Origin: Piper betle
Taxonomy: Eukaryota; Streptophyta; Magnoliopsida; Piperales; Piperaceae
Length of the DNA stretch: 64,000 bases
Direction: 5' to 3'
Assembly (NCBI GenBank): GCA_033002965.1
Contig: JAURVB010008835.1
Coordinates: forward strand, 49,586-113,585
Part shown: one piece after another, positions 1-12,100 of the stretch
How the letters are laid out: each line of letters opens with the position of its first letter
Numbering within the stretch: position 1 is the first letter of the stretch
Notes under the pieces: model-generated
The model's database searches: none
What the model was told of the DNA's origin: nothing
The model's input: only the letters and a program-made list of their open reading frames with translations
Made by a program: the position numbers and the translations under genes

Positions 1-591
1 AATATTTCTTTTGTGTTGGCGAGATTTCTAATTCATGTGGTTTTGTGTATGAAATTGCGTCTTCTTTTTGTTGTTTTTGTGAAAAATTGATCGAATCTGG
101 TTAGTTAGGCATTCTACTTATTGATAAACTGTTAGCCCTTATATTCTTTATAGTGTAACTAATACAACTTTATTGGATTATAATATTTTGACGAAATGGC
201 ATCTGGACCTATATTGCCCTTCCTGTGCAATGTTCGTTTCTTTTTTCCTACCTTATCCTGGACATGGATCCTATTATGCCATTTCGGATGAAAGTAAAAC
301 TACATAGAAATGTGGTTTTAAAATTATGTGTATGTGCGTGTTTGTAGTGGGGTCCTTTTTCAATTGGAAGATTGGTTGGTTAAATTGTTAGATTAGACAT
401 TTTCCGTCACCATATTTTAACTGGAAGGTATAAACTGTATGGACTGATCGGTGATATGTTAAGGTACTAAAACTGTAGGTAGTTGTCACTGGATGTGGCT
501 AATTGCCATAACATGTGCGCAACGAATTGCAATTTATTTTAGGTTGTGCCTAAACGAACCCAAATGTGACAGCGACGTGATCCTTGAGTTT

Positions 592-629
<38 letters not shown>

Positions 630-1963
630 ATCTAGATTTGATTTTAATTATTGAATTGGATTTCATTTTGGTCATCGGGGAAATCAGGGAGCAGGGAGGT
701 TGAAGACCAGCCGGTGTGTGTGTTTTTACTGGTTTGGAGTTGGGGAGCGCAAAAGATCCTTCTCAGCGTGAAACAAGATATGTCGAGTTTTTGCAAAGGA
801 GTGTGCTTCGCGTGTGCAGCAATACGCTTGACATCTGGCTCTCCTACAGTTGACGTTTTGGTATGTGTCCCATCTGAAATTCACCACGCCCCCTACTCAT
901 GGCAACGTGTTTACCACACATGCTCCCTCGCTGTCTTTCTCGGAGAACCCACTCCTATGATTTTTTTCTAGTTGGAGATATTAACCTTCCAAAACACAAA
1001 CTAGTAATAAAATACTTGTGCATGGATAAAGTTCTCCCAATCTGAACTCGGTAGTAAGCAGGGACTAGGGGTGCATTCAGATTTTTTTTCATTCAGACTG
1101 TTGTTTAAAAAGAACTAATGGTTCAAAAAAAAAGAAAAAAAAAGAGTTTGTACATTTTAATGCCCCATTGGCATTGGTTGGGGAGGCAGTTGACAGAAAT
1201 CAGGGGGGCGCGATATGTTCGCCGCCTCCCATCCCAAGTCGCACCGTCAATTCAAATCGTTGGACGAAAGTCCTCCCTTCCTTTCCTTCTTGATAATAAA
1301 TAATAATAGTATTTCCTCTCTTGCTTCCGTTTTTCCACTTCACACCTCCTTTATATATATACATATATATACATACATACATAATTACTTCATATCTCTA
1401 TTGAATGGAGTAAAACAATAAAGTATTCGACCAATTGTTATCCTTAAGTCCAAGATTTGAAGCTTATATGTGTATGAAATTATTATGGGTATGTAGGTAA
1501 GCAGCACTGTTTCAAGATGAAGGAAAATAAATATGACCGCTTTAGCATGACATGAATCTCTGGTTATAGCTACCTAGTGAATGGCAATCAGTCATTTGTC
1601 AATGGATGATCAATTAATCTATTACTTTCCTTTGCTTCGATTAGTTTCATACTTGTCCGTTCTGTGTTATGCGTCTTTCCAAACATCCAGTAGATTGTGT
1701 TCCACATATAAATCGATAAAGTCGAGTATCATTGCCCGGATGTTGTGAATTTATTAATTTATAGGCTTCTTTTGTTTTTTTCTTAAGATATCTGTCTACT
1801 AATATTCTATGGCTAGTTCTCCTTTGCGCATCTCATTTTCTGTCACAGTTCTTCCTCTGAAACCAATAACCATGGAAATGTTTTCTTCCGTTTCTTCTTC
1901 GACATCCACTGGAATTCTTCTTTTAAGAGCAAACTTTTTACTGTAAATCGAGCAGGAAATAGC
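1..1963. other. intergenic DNA, no gene recognised
   Basis: I see no conserved coding sequence here. The stretch is AT-rich, with short ORFs that show no recognisable protein. Around 1340-1385 there is a TATA-like ATATATA tract after a CT-rich segment on +, so a promoter or 5' leader for the OXS3-like sequence that follows is possible. An ATG at about 1809 opens a short serine-rich reading frame that stops within about 45 codons; I cannot connect it to the downstream gene. Confidence 0.5.
593..623. repeat. (TA)n microsatellite
   Basis: About fifteen uninterrupted TA dinucleotides form a simple sequence repeat in AT-rich intergenic DNA. Confidence 0.9.
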
Positions 1964-1971
1964 ATATTTAA

Positions 1972-2784
1972 TCTAGCTTTGGAGACAAAAAGAAAATTCG
2001 CTGGCGAGGAATTTCCAATTTTTACTATGGAAAATCGAAGTCATTCACTTGTCTGGCGGATGTATCGTCATCGGCAAAGGATTTAGCTAAGACTGATAAC
2101 CCTATAACAGGAAGCGCAAGAATCTGCTAGCAACGCATGATGTTCAACCGAAACAGACTCTTCGTTCAGGCGATCCTCTGGTAATATACCAAAGAGGCCT
2201 GCCAATTCTAGTCGTAAACAAACGTGCCTTAGTGCATCAAGAAGCAGTTCGGGAAGCAGTACGAGTACAAGCGAGGAAAGCCTGCCGTTCCGGCTTCCTC
2301 CTATGCATCCAAAAGGGACAACTGTTCACCCTAACAGGGCTAATTCACCTGCCCATCAGTTGTGTTTTGCTTCAAGGTCATTTTCTCTGGTCGATTTACA
2401 GAATGCTAAGTGCCGGGTCTCCTCGCGTGTGCCAAGGAATGGAAGTGGAGCAATGTATGTTCGTCTTATACTCTGAGCTAATATGGTAATAGAATGAATC
2501 ATGAGATATCTACTTGTTGAGAAGGTTATATGGTGCGACCGACTTGGATCTTGATAATTTCACTTGTAAATTTGAAGGGGCCATGCCGAAAATATGTACT
2601 TCGTCAAATCTAGTTGGAATTTAAACGTCATGTATGCTCCGAATTGCTGGTGCTGTCTTCATCGGTGTTGTTAGAATATTTTTTTGATGCTTTATTTCAT
2701 GTTAAAATGTGATCTCCAACCTTTATTCTCAGCGATCCCTGGAGTGAAGGATCATCATCAATCAGATCTACCCAAAGTTCCTGA
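1972..2784 (+). pseudogene. OXIDATIVE STRESS 3 (OXS3)-like gene, frame-broken
   Basis: The pieces of an OXS3-family protein can be read only by changing frame. From 1972 one frame gives the family signature GISNFYYGKSKSFTCLADV and then KDLAKTDNP. After the CCC at 2100-2102 another frame gives YNRKRKNLLA. Shifts near 2135 and 2155 lead to a serine-rich frame with NIPKRPANSS, RLPPMHPKG and SRSFSLVDLQNA. A GTATGT donor at 2455 and an AG acceptor at 2731-2732 would join a last exon (2733-2784) ending IDPWSEGSSSIRSTQSS and a TGA. OXS3-family proteins are small nuclear proteins linked to heavy-metal and oxidative stress tolerance (family knowledge). The N-terminal acidic part is not found; the reading frame is closed by TAA at 1969. 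At least three single-base shifts mean either a decayed copy or indel errors. Family assignment is by motif recall. Confidence 0.6.
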
Positions 2785-3971
2785 CTTTCCCAAATTTAGC
2801 ACATACTAATACAGCTGGTTGCAGATTGAGATTCGTAACAGTTCATTCCTACAAACTTAAATTACACATGACATTTTGCTCTATTGATTCGTAGCCAAAG
2901 TACTCTGAATGTCTTGACAAACATGAAGCAAGCAGTGAAAAGTCATTTGTACAAGCTGACTCAGAATAAGCTGATACTAAGCACAAGATTTGATAACCGC
3001 TAGAACACAAAATTTCTTGGTCCTGCTGTTTCTTCAACTCCTCCGTGAATTTTGCAATGAGTGATGACAGCAGTCGGCAATCCAGTCGATAGAAATCTGA
3101 ATTCGTTCCTTAGGAAGATAAATCGACATATTAGTAATTGCCGTTTGACGTCGCCCACTAAATAAAGCCTGCAACTATCCCAATCCGTGAATGGTATTAG
3201 TTGAACCAGGAAACATAGCGTACAATCATCAGAATAAATGAATGGCTTTCGGTAAAAACTTACCAAGACATGTTGAATTCAAGGTACACTAGCCTTGTAA
3301 AAAATTCAATGAATTCATTCACAACTTTTTTCTACTGAAAGTTTCCTCTATGCATGGTTCCCGAGAATCTACTCAAAGTGCGGATGACATTGCAAAATAG
3401 CTTTCCAGTTGCAAGTCACTTGAATACGTCCAAAAACTTTGGTAATATTCAAAGAAATTGGTCATAAATTATGAAAATTTCATTTTCCAGGTGTTGCAAT
3501 TTGACTGATATTCTGATCATAAGAATAAATCTTCTATGAAAATCGTTATCATAGAATTTAATAGAAACCATAGGGCGTCACCATAACGAGTTCTCAAAAT
3601 GTATCTACACACCTCTTTGTGAAACTCCAGCACCGAGCCATTAGCTGGATAGCTTTTTGTCAGCTTACCTGCATAGATGCACCATATTTAAATTAACAAT
3701 GGAAAACGAACGAGAACATCATTGAGCAGAAGTTGCGACAAAGTTAACACACACTAACAATATACAGATGTCACAACAGAATAGCCCTCCGCACAGCTGC
3801 ATTAGTGCGCTATTTGTTGGAGATATGACCTAATCATCTGGGCCATCCCCCAATAGACCATCCACATAAACAGAAGTCCCAGGCTCCTAGCAGTCTACTT
3901 GCATTTTTAAGGCTGTCTTGTACTCAACCAGATTTTGATGAACTCTCAGTTCTTCCATAGGCCAACAAACT
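2785..3971. other. 3' flanks of convergent genes, no coding sequence
   Basis: This lies between the ends of the OXS3-like sequence on + and the PPR gene on -. It probably holds the 3' UTRs of both. Two minus-strand ORFs (2849-3037, 3000-3266) have no recognisable domain and I do not call them. Confidence 0.5.
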
Positions 3972-5830
3972 TTAGGAAGCACCAATGCATAGATGGCCAT
4001 CTATATCTGGGGCAAAACCTTTCTCCACCATTTCACTCCGGATAATATCATACGTGACCTTGTTGGGGACAAGCCCCTTCTCCAACATTTCATTTAAGAG
4101 TTTATTTGCTTCTTCAAGCTTCCCTTTTGCACAGTACCCCTTAATTAACACATTGTATGTGACCGCATTTGCTCTTCTCCCTGCCTTCTCCATTCTTTTT
4201 CACATTCAAGGCTGCCTTCAAATTCCCTTCATTGCAGAATCCATCCATCAAGGTAGTATAAGTCACATGGCTTGGGTTTATACCCACGTCAAACATCTCA
4301 TCCAAAAGCCTACTTGCGCTTCTTGACTCCCTTTCCCGACACAGTGCAGCTATCAATATATTATAAGTCACCAGATCTGCTCTAATCCCATTCTCCTCCA
4401 TTTCGTCCAAAAGCTTACTCGCCCCATCCCTGTCCCCATTCTGACAAAACCCACCGATCAAACAATTGTAAGTAGCCACACTTAGGAGGACGCCTCTCTG
4501 CAACATCAGCTCACGCAAGTCAATAGCATTTTGCATCTTTCCAGCCTTAAAATACCCATCAATTAAGGTATTATACGTTACGACAGTAGGAGCAATGCCT
4601 CTCGTGTCCATCTCATCCAACATCTTCCTTCCTTCTTCCAACATCCCTTTCTTACAAAATCCATTCACAATCACATTATATGTGATCTCGTTCGGACTTA
4701 CATTGGAATCAGCCATCTCCTTCAAATACACGAGTGCCTCGTCAATCCTTCCCTCGCCGCAAAGCCCATTAATGAGGGAGTTGTAAGATATGACATTAGG
4801 CGGCACATGCCCACTCTTCATTTCATCGAACAGCCGCAACGCAGCCGAACAATTCTCGTCCTTGCAGTAGCCATCAATGAGGGTATTGTAAGTAACAACG
4901 TTCGGATGCACATTGGCAGAGATCATACCTTTGACAAGAGCATCTGCCTTGAACATTTTCCCAGGCCGTCCCATCTTACAATAACCATCAATGAGCGTAT
5001 TGTATGTGATCACAGAAGGCGTCAAACCCCATGACCTCAGATCCTGAACCACATCCTCCGCTTTCTGCAACTTCCCAACCTTACAAAACCCACTAATAAT
5101 CGCATTGAACGTGATCAAATTAGGGAGATCTTCCTCCTCATCATCTGCTTGTAAACGACCTCCATCTCTCCAACCCTGTTTTCCTTCAACAAACCACTTA
5201 GCAAGGCATTGCAAGTAGGAACCGACAACCTGAACCCGTACTGGCCCGCCCTATCAAACGCCTCCATGGCCGGACCAAGACGGGAGCTTTTGGCACAGGC
5301 CAAGACCAGCATATCGGCGACGATGGAAGCGGAACAAAACCGGCCATGCGCGGACGCGGCAAGGGCATGGAAGAAGGGGGAACTGAGAAGTACTCACCCC
5401 GGATAGCGGAGGCGACGAGCCGCCGGAGGTCGGGATAGCGCTTCTCGTCGACGAGCAGGTGGAAGAGGCGGCAGTGGACGTCGAGGTCGTAGAGGAGAGC
5501 GAACTGGCGCTGGGACCATCGGAAGTAGAGGAGGAGGGTGCGGGCGGGGGCGTGGGAGTAGAAGAGGAAGCGCAACAAGTCAGGAGGGGAGGTGGAGGTG
5601 GTGTGGAGGAGGGGTTTGAGAAGGGACCAGCGCTGCTTGTTGATGAGGTCGATAGCATCGGACTTGGCGATAAGACAAGGTTGTTGGGAAGAGGAAGCGG
5701 AAGAGGAAGAGGAAGAGGAGGAGGAAGAGGAGGTGGAGGTGGAGAGGGAAGAGAAGCGGCGAAGGTAGGAGCAGAGATTGAGTCGACCCTTGTTGCTTGT
5801 CATTCCTCTTCTCCGACCAACGACGGGCAA
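3972..5830 (-). CDS. P-class pentatricopeptide repeat protein, At1g09820-like, with three frameshifts
   Basis: This intronless gene encodes about a dozen PPR motifs, visible from repeats such as [24 protein letters not shown] and [11 protein letters not shown]. It has a serine-rich, arginine-containing N-terminus of the kind that targets mitochondria or plastids. Order and wording ([45 protein letters not shown]) match At1g09820, so I take it as that orthologue. P-class PPRs bind organellar RNA. The first ATG is at 5830; the next (5803, MTSNKGR) is an equally good start. The sequence as given needs three frame changes: a missing base in the G5 run (+ strand) at 5376-5380, a missing base in GGG at 5123-5125, and an extra base in TTTTT at 4196-4200. 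All are in homopolymers and the protein is otherwise well conserved, so I suspect sequence error rather than a dead gene. The 5' end is strikingly GC-rich. Confidence 0.85.
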
Positions 5831-6772
5831 TGGACGACCCCACCCACCACCAGAGACTCCCGCCTTCTTATTATCATAATTTTAAATACATTTTTTTATA
5901 TATTATTTTCATTAGTATTTAATTCTTAATATTTTTCAAAAACTCTTTTTTATAATTTAATTAGAGACTATGCTATTTTATTTAATGTTTAATGAAATAA
6001 TAATCACAAAAAAAATGTTCTATTTATAATTTAAATTTTTATTTGAATTAGAATAATTACGTTATGTATCAATTATAAGTTTCGTATAATGATAAGTGCA
6101 ACGTTTTCTATTTTAATTATTGTGTATATATGTGCTAGAGTAATAAATTTGGCAAGACGAATCAATGTAGTAGCTTTGGCTTTGGTTAAAAAGAAAAAAG
6201 AAAAATAATTCATTAGTTTCTCATCAAGGACCAAATAAAGAAGGCCTTTGTTATTTTTTTCTTTATAAAAAAGTCGTCCACTCGAGCTTCAATTAGCGAC
6301 CATCCAAATATGATCCCACGCACCGCGAAATTAGATAGACCCTTTTTCTTTTTAACTTAAATCTGTTGTCAACAGTGATATTCATTTCAACTGACATTTG
6401 TTCTCTTATTAAGAGAGGCGGCCTAGGCATCATGGGTATTCACAGAGGCTATGCCTGTTAGTCGACCTCCATGAAAATTGTAACCTTGCACCCAATGTCA
6501 AAGAAAAAATAATCAATATTTGTATAGAAACGGCCTTGAATGAATACTACAGCATCAACAATTTCTACATTTTGTAACTTACAAAAGCTTAGAATTTTAC
6601 ATTAGCAGATAGATCGTTCAGATCAGAAAATAATGTCCATGATCTCACATCAACAAATTGACTTGGCGGTGTACTTGTGTTCTGCAGCTTCTGAGGCAAA
6701 ACCAACCCGAACCTGCATTGTACAGTGTGGTGGGGCCCACCCAATGAATCTAAAATATAGGTTTCCTATCAA
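5831..6772. other. intergenic, 5' flank of PPR gene and 3' flank of FAP2-like gene
   Basis: AT-rich DNA with no recognisable coding sequence. The right part (about 6450-6772) presumably contains the 3' UTR of the FAP2-like gene that ends at 6773. Confidence 0.5.
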
Positions 6773-9700
6773 TTAACATCTTCTCACCAAGCCTGCGACA
6801 TTCTTCGCAGCCTCCTCTTTTGCTTGGGCGGAGACAGGCATGTCCCCAATATACATGTCAAAAAATGCTCCTACAGGTTAAAAGGCATGTTAACACTTCA
6901 AACATTATAAAAGGAAGATAGCTCAAACAAACACAGTACAAAATCTCGACAAATACTTGTAGACCCAAAACCAAGCACATGGCTGAGTGGATGACAAGAT
7001 GGTAGACAGGTAAGAAAAGGGCCTGGATGAGGTAGTTTGGTTTGATGCAGTCGAGAATCATACAAATCAGCCAAGTGTCATGACGTTTTGGGTAACGTGG
7101 TTTGTTGATCAACCACTATACAACAAATAAATGCAAGGTCGAAAAACTGAAGGGGTACATTCAACCCACCCCACATCTGTTTAATTTCCATTTATACCTC
7201 CCCTCTAATTTTCGCATTCTTTTCAAAGATATGTCCTGTACCGTACAAAATCATTGTGCCCGCTTAATTAAACTGTTAGCGCAAGCAACAGAACAGTTCC
7301 TCCAATATGGATCTACAAATAAATGACTACAATACCTCATCAAATACGCAATTTACACTCAGGAGGAAAAGTTTACAAATTCAAAGATTGCTTAGGTTTA
7401 CTTACTGCACAATTCCTTGCTCTGAACTGCTCCAGCGTGTTTCCCACCAACTGCATTCAGCAATTTGACATCTTTCAGTAACAATATGGATTGGAAGTTC
7501 CAAGAACAAGATCAAATCGATAACACTTACTCTCTGTTATTAGATGGCCATCAGCAGTTTGTCGGAAATCTATGGCAGTGCCCTGGTTTTCAAATCATTT
7601 AATTAAAAATGTATGTGAGTGCTCAATGAATAGATAAGAAATCAGAACAGTGATCTCAGTGAATACATACCACTGGAAGAGGTATATCTTGAGTAAAATA
7701 AGAGCCAAATGCTTTAAGGCAGTGATAATCAGTCTCTGGGTTCACCTGTTCAAAAACCAATATAATATAGTCAATTACTAAGATTATCTAACTACCACCA
7801 ATGTAACATGATATTCACATTTCCAGATAGTAATGTGCACCTTCTGCAATCGATTTCGGAGGGACTTCTCAAATACACTGCACATTATAAATAGGTTATC
7901 TACTTGCTTACGAGCTATAATACACACAAGGTAGACCTACTAGTCAAAATATCAGAGTGGAAGTGGAAAAACAAAGGCCCTGAACGGGAATAGTCTACAC
8001 TAATATCAACATTTTCACAATTTGGCACAAGTCCATATAGAAGATAATAACATACTCATATACAAAAGTAAATCCTGATATGCAGATTCTTTCCATGTAA
8101 AATGCTACCATATTACACAATGAGGAGCTAACATCATTGTCCTCATGTACATGTCTAGGCAGTAACATGTAGAGAAATTAACATGTCCACCCAACTGTCA
8201 CAAGCAGTGGCATGTAGAAAAAAATAAACGCACATAAAATTTCAATTAACAGGAATAGAAGACCTTCAAATCTTATTTTATTAAGAAATTCTAAGTAAAA
8301 ATAGGAAGCGAAGATCATGACTTACTCTTTAACAGCACTAATTTTCAGCCCGTTATAAATTACAACAAGCCTAACTGTCATGCCAATGTCCTCCCTGCAA
8401 AAACCTCAAATTTATAAATAACTAGAGCAACCAAATATAACATGGCAGCTCTACAGGTATGGCAAAGTTTTATATATTAAAAAATAAAGAAATAATTAAC
8501 AATTGAAGCTGCTAGGGGTGCTTTTCGGGCAAGTAGAATCGAGTTTTGCTCGGCTCGTTTGATTTCGTGCTCGAGTTAAGTTAAAAGTGTTCGAGTCAAG
8601 TCAAGTTCGAGCTAGTTTAATTCGTATATATTAATGTTATTTTTTCATATAATTTATATTAAATTTTAATTTTTAATTAAAATATCTAAAGTTTGACATA
8701 ATTATGCATAAAAGATAATTTAATCATGTATAAATTTATTTAATTTGATATCATATAATGATATTTAATATTTTGGCTTTATTTATATAAAGAAATTTAA
8801 GATAAATATGGTCAAAAATCTTATTCTTTATTTAAATTATCAAGCTTCGTGTCAAGCCGAGTTGTGCAGGTACAAGCTCAGGCCCAGCTCAATTAATATT
8901 GAATTAAGCTTCGAGTCGAGTTTTTCAAGTCGAGTATCGAGCTAAATCGAGTTTAATCAAGCTTTGAACAGCCCTGGAAGCTGCTAATTTAGTCAACCCG
9001 TTTTAGCTAATGGCCTCATTTTCTAGCTTTTCTCAGCAGTTCCAAAGTGAAGCTTTACATTTTTGTTTATAATTAGAAAACCACAGGAAAGGGCAAAGAA
9101 ATGTTGAGAAATACCATTAAAGGAATTTCATGGCCGATGCTAACAGGAAATGCAAAACTCAGAAAAAGTGAATTTACATATCCCATACAAGCTTTTCTGA
9201 ACTTATCTCATAAGTCATGTAAAATATATTTTTGCAGAAAGATGGATGAATATCAAATAAACTTTTGCCAAATCACACGTGGTGGTCAGATACTGTTACA
9301 ATCAAATAGGTATCCCCTAGCATAGGCCATAAAAAGGATCTAAGACGACCCACCAAACCTGCATCAAAGGAACAACTGACCTCCTTCCATGCCAAACTAC
9401 TGGCTCTACTGATAAACTCTCTATCATTACATCAACCTTTCACATGTACTTTTGGTCAGAGCCAGCTTTCAGACGTAAATTTAGTTCACATTCAAGCATC
9501 CAACTTACTCTATACAGCATTTCATTCTACTGATTTTCAAAATTGCACCTAAATGTATCAGAGATATATTCAAGTTTAATAAATTTAATCCATGTCTGCA
9601 GGCTCATTTATTCAAATGATTGAGACAATTATCACCCCATCTAGTAATCACTTATTTTAAAAGATCGGGCCAATAGCACCCCAATCGTATTGTCTAAGGG

Positions 9701-11075
9701 TCATTAATATTTCATCAGATAACACTACAAAAAATGCCTCATACCGGGATCTAAAAAGTCACTACCTGAGGAGATCAGCCAAAAATGTGGAATGGTTGTT
9801 CAACTCATCAGTTGTGATAGAAGCATACTTTGGACCAAGCTTCTTGCATACTGAGTTAGGTTGAATATCTGGAATAAGAAAAAAATGGCACAGTCAGATA
9901 CGGCCAAGAACATAAGCTTCATATTGAAGCTACCTAAAATAGTATAGAATGTTTGCTTCACATTATAGCATGAACTTAAGCCAAGCACTCTATATAGTAC
10001 GAAAAAAAAGGCCATATAAAGACTTCGTGATGTTTTTATTAACAAAATATGTCATGAGGTTCAATAAATGAGGTACTAGGAAAATCTGAGTGTTTTCAGT
10101 GCTTACATAGACCAAACGCATAGATCTTAATAGTTTTTACTTTAGCCACCTTCATGGCTCTAGAGCCAGTTCCCACAAGCACCTGAAATGGCACCCAAAA
10201 GTAAGTTACATACAAAAAGGTGCTTCCAGCGCCTAACAGCGCAGTACAACAGAAGCACTAAACAAAACATGCCTCAGCGCTTGAATGGGGCTAGTATAAA
10301 TGAAACGAATATAAAGTGGAACAAAAGCTATCAACCTCCAAATCATTTTGATCCGAATCCCTGGCCAAAATTTTTGGAAACTTAACACCAGTTCTAGGTT
10401 CTATCGCATCTCTCATCCAACTGATCTCGGATAAGGAAAATCTAGCACATCCATTAAGCCGATCACCACAAGGAGATCGCCCAAAATCCCCACTCAATTG
10501 TTCAGCAACGTTTTCAATAGGAGCAGCTAGCACTTTCGGTGAGCTAAAACATCCAACAACAAATTAGAGTGTTGAATTTAGGTGACTAAGTAGTATAAAA
10601 GGTACATATGTTTCACTTACAGATGGTCAAATGGCGGCACAAAAGCTGTAGCCAGTGCAAAGATAGGAAGTGATTGCAGTTGTCCTATTTCCTGTTTCAA
10701 ATGTCTCATTGCAGAGTTTACAAACTTTCCTAAAAATAATGGAGCAGTAAATTCTATTCTCTTTCTGTAAACAAATGGTAATCCAACAGTTTGATGTCCT
10801 ATTGGCGATAAATGCTTCACTTCACCAGACTGAATGCTTCTGGATCCATGAGGGTTAAACGAGAATTTCTGGTGCAGATTGGAATTAGCCGCACCGTATA
10901 CACAGAAAACCAAAGCTCCAGCTAACATGGAAAAACGGGTTAGAACTTCTTGAATAGCAGCACTTCCAGGTATTTGAAAGTAACCGAAGTGCAATAGGCT
11001 GGGCTCAGTAGGAAGCACGTATGGCCATCCACCATCAAACTCTCCATTTGGAAAGAATAGCCGGTCAATCCGCAT
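6773..11075 (-). CDS. FAP2: chalcone-isomerase-like fatty-acid-binding protein (FAP2 type)
   Basis: Ten exons join without any frame break: 10621-11075, 10336-10543, 10107-10182, 9766-9868, 8326-8394, 7841-7877, 7671-7745, 7531-7582, 7406-7450 and 6773-6870, totalling 1218 nt and a 405-residue product. All introns fit GT-AG. The C-terminal half is the chalcone isomerase fold, read across exons as VLVGTGSRAMKV, KTIKIYAFGLY, SVCKKLGPKYAS, LVVIYNGLKIS, FGSYFTQDIPLPV, IDFRQTADGHLIT and the ending AFFDMYIGDMPVS. The N-terminal exon has the family's SPIGHQT and FVNSAMRHLKQEIGQ segments. Length and architecture fit Arabidopsis At2g26310 (398 aa as I recall). FAPs are non-enzymatic CHI-fold proteins that bind fatty acids in plastids (family knowledge). 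I chose the ATG at 11075; an in-frame upstream ATG at 11210 exists but lies in a probable 5' UTR with good splice acceptors. The intron between 8394 and 9766 carries a MITE. Confidence 0.88.
8513..8976. mobile_element. hAT-type MITE in intron of FAP2-like gene
   Basis: A 464-bp non-coding element has ends TAGGGGTG and, reverse-complemented, CAGGGCTG. It is flanked by an exact 8-bp duplication GAAGCTGC at 8505-8512 and 8977-8984. Both subterminal regions are rich in TCGAG/CTCGA motifs around an AT-rich core. An 8-bp target duplication and these ends indicate the hAT superfamily. It lies inside an intron, away from the splice sites. Confidence 0.82.
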
Positions 11076-12100
11076 GTTTTTTGTCAATTTCAAAATATAT
11101 AAACCTCTTCTGAGAATGTGTGAGTTCCTACCGAGGTCAAGAAAAAGGCAGAATATAAATAAACCTACAGAAAGATCAATACGTTGGTGCGCAATAGCAC
11201 AAGACAACATCAGCTAGATTACCAACAGATTGATAACGCAAATTTTTAAAAGCGAACCCTACTCCATACGGTAGGAACATCTTAAATCAAATAACAGCTC
11301 ATAAAAAAGAAACATGCGTTGAGGTAAAAATCGTGCAAGCGCAACAACCACCAAAATGGGAAAACGCAGGGAATCACAAACGATTCTTTCGTTATTTTGT
11401 AACCAAAACAAATGGTTTTCTTTAGTTGGATTCAGCTAATGTGGGAATCGGCAGGCACACAACACCAGGCTAATCAAAACATTGCATGCCCAGCTCATAC
11501 AAATCCAAACACCAAATTTCACTAAAACAATATAGCTCGCTTGAAAGGAAAATGCACAGGACAATGCAAAGAAAAAACAAACAACAAAATCGAATCACCC
11601 ATATCATCAACAACAACAATCAAATCGAAGACTCTACCAAGTAGTATATGACGATCTCAAGGGAAACCACAATGGAAACGAGGTCAGATCTGGAAGGGGA
11701 TCAGAGAACAAGGAAATGGGAACCGTCGAGACAAGCGAGAAAGAAGCAAGAGAGAAACAAAATGGGTCACCGTCAAACCTCTCCAACACGCTTGGAATGC
11801 TTTTTCCGGAGGAGAGAAAGAAATTCGGCACCTTTTCTCAATGCAACCAAAGAGCGCCGCCCGCCCCGGTTCAAGATCGCGGCGGCCGAATCGGAAGCTC
11901 CCGCGAACAAGGGCCGCGCTTTTTCGGGAAGATCCCGGGCGAGGACGGTATACACTTTTTGGAGAAGGTGGGCCCGGGAATGGAGTTGGGTTTGACACGG
12001 AGCGGGATATCTTTGACCCGTTTGGTCGGTCGCCTGCTTTTCAGCTCTACACGTCTGCTGCCGCACTCTTCTCCACGGTTAATATAAAAGTATAAATTTG
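11076..12100 (-). promoter_or_regulatory. 5' leader and promoter region of FAP2-like gene
   Basis: Upstream of the start codon the minus strand carries splice-acceptor-like sites just before the ATG (pyrimidine-rich tracts ending in AG near 11170 and 11110) and a possible donor near 11636, suggesting an intron in the 5' UTR. From about 11650 to 12070 the DNA is unusually GC-rich and open in several frames on both strands; none of those frames resembles a known protein. I read it as leader and promoter, without a defined start site. Confidence 0.4.

Noticed and set aside
9722..9745. CACTACAAAAAATGCC in the FAP2-like intron, like a CACTA terminus
   Set aside because: An element starting there would run straight into the exon at 9766-9868, and no partner end is seen.
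11634..12095. Overlapping ORFs on both strands in the GC-rich region upstream of the FAP2-like gene
   Set aside because: None resembles a protein family; open frames on both strands follow from GC-rich composition.
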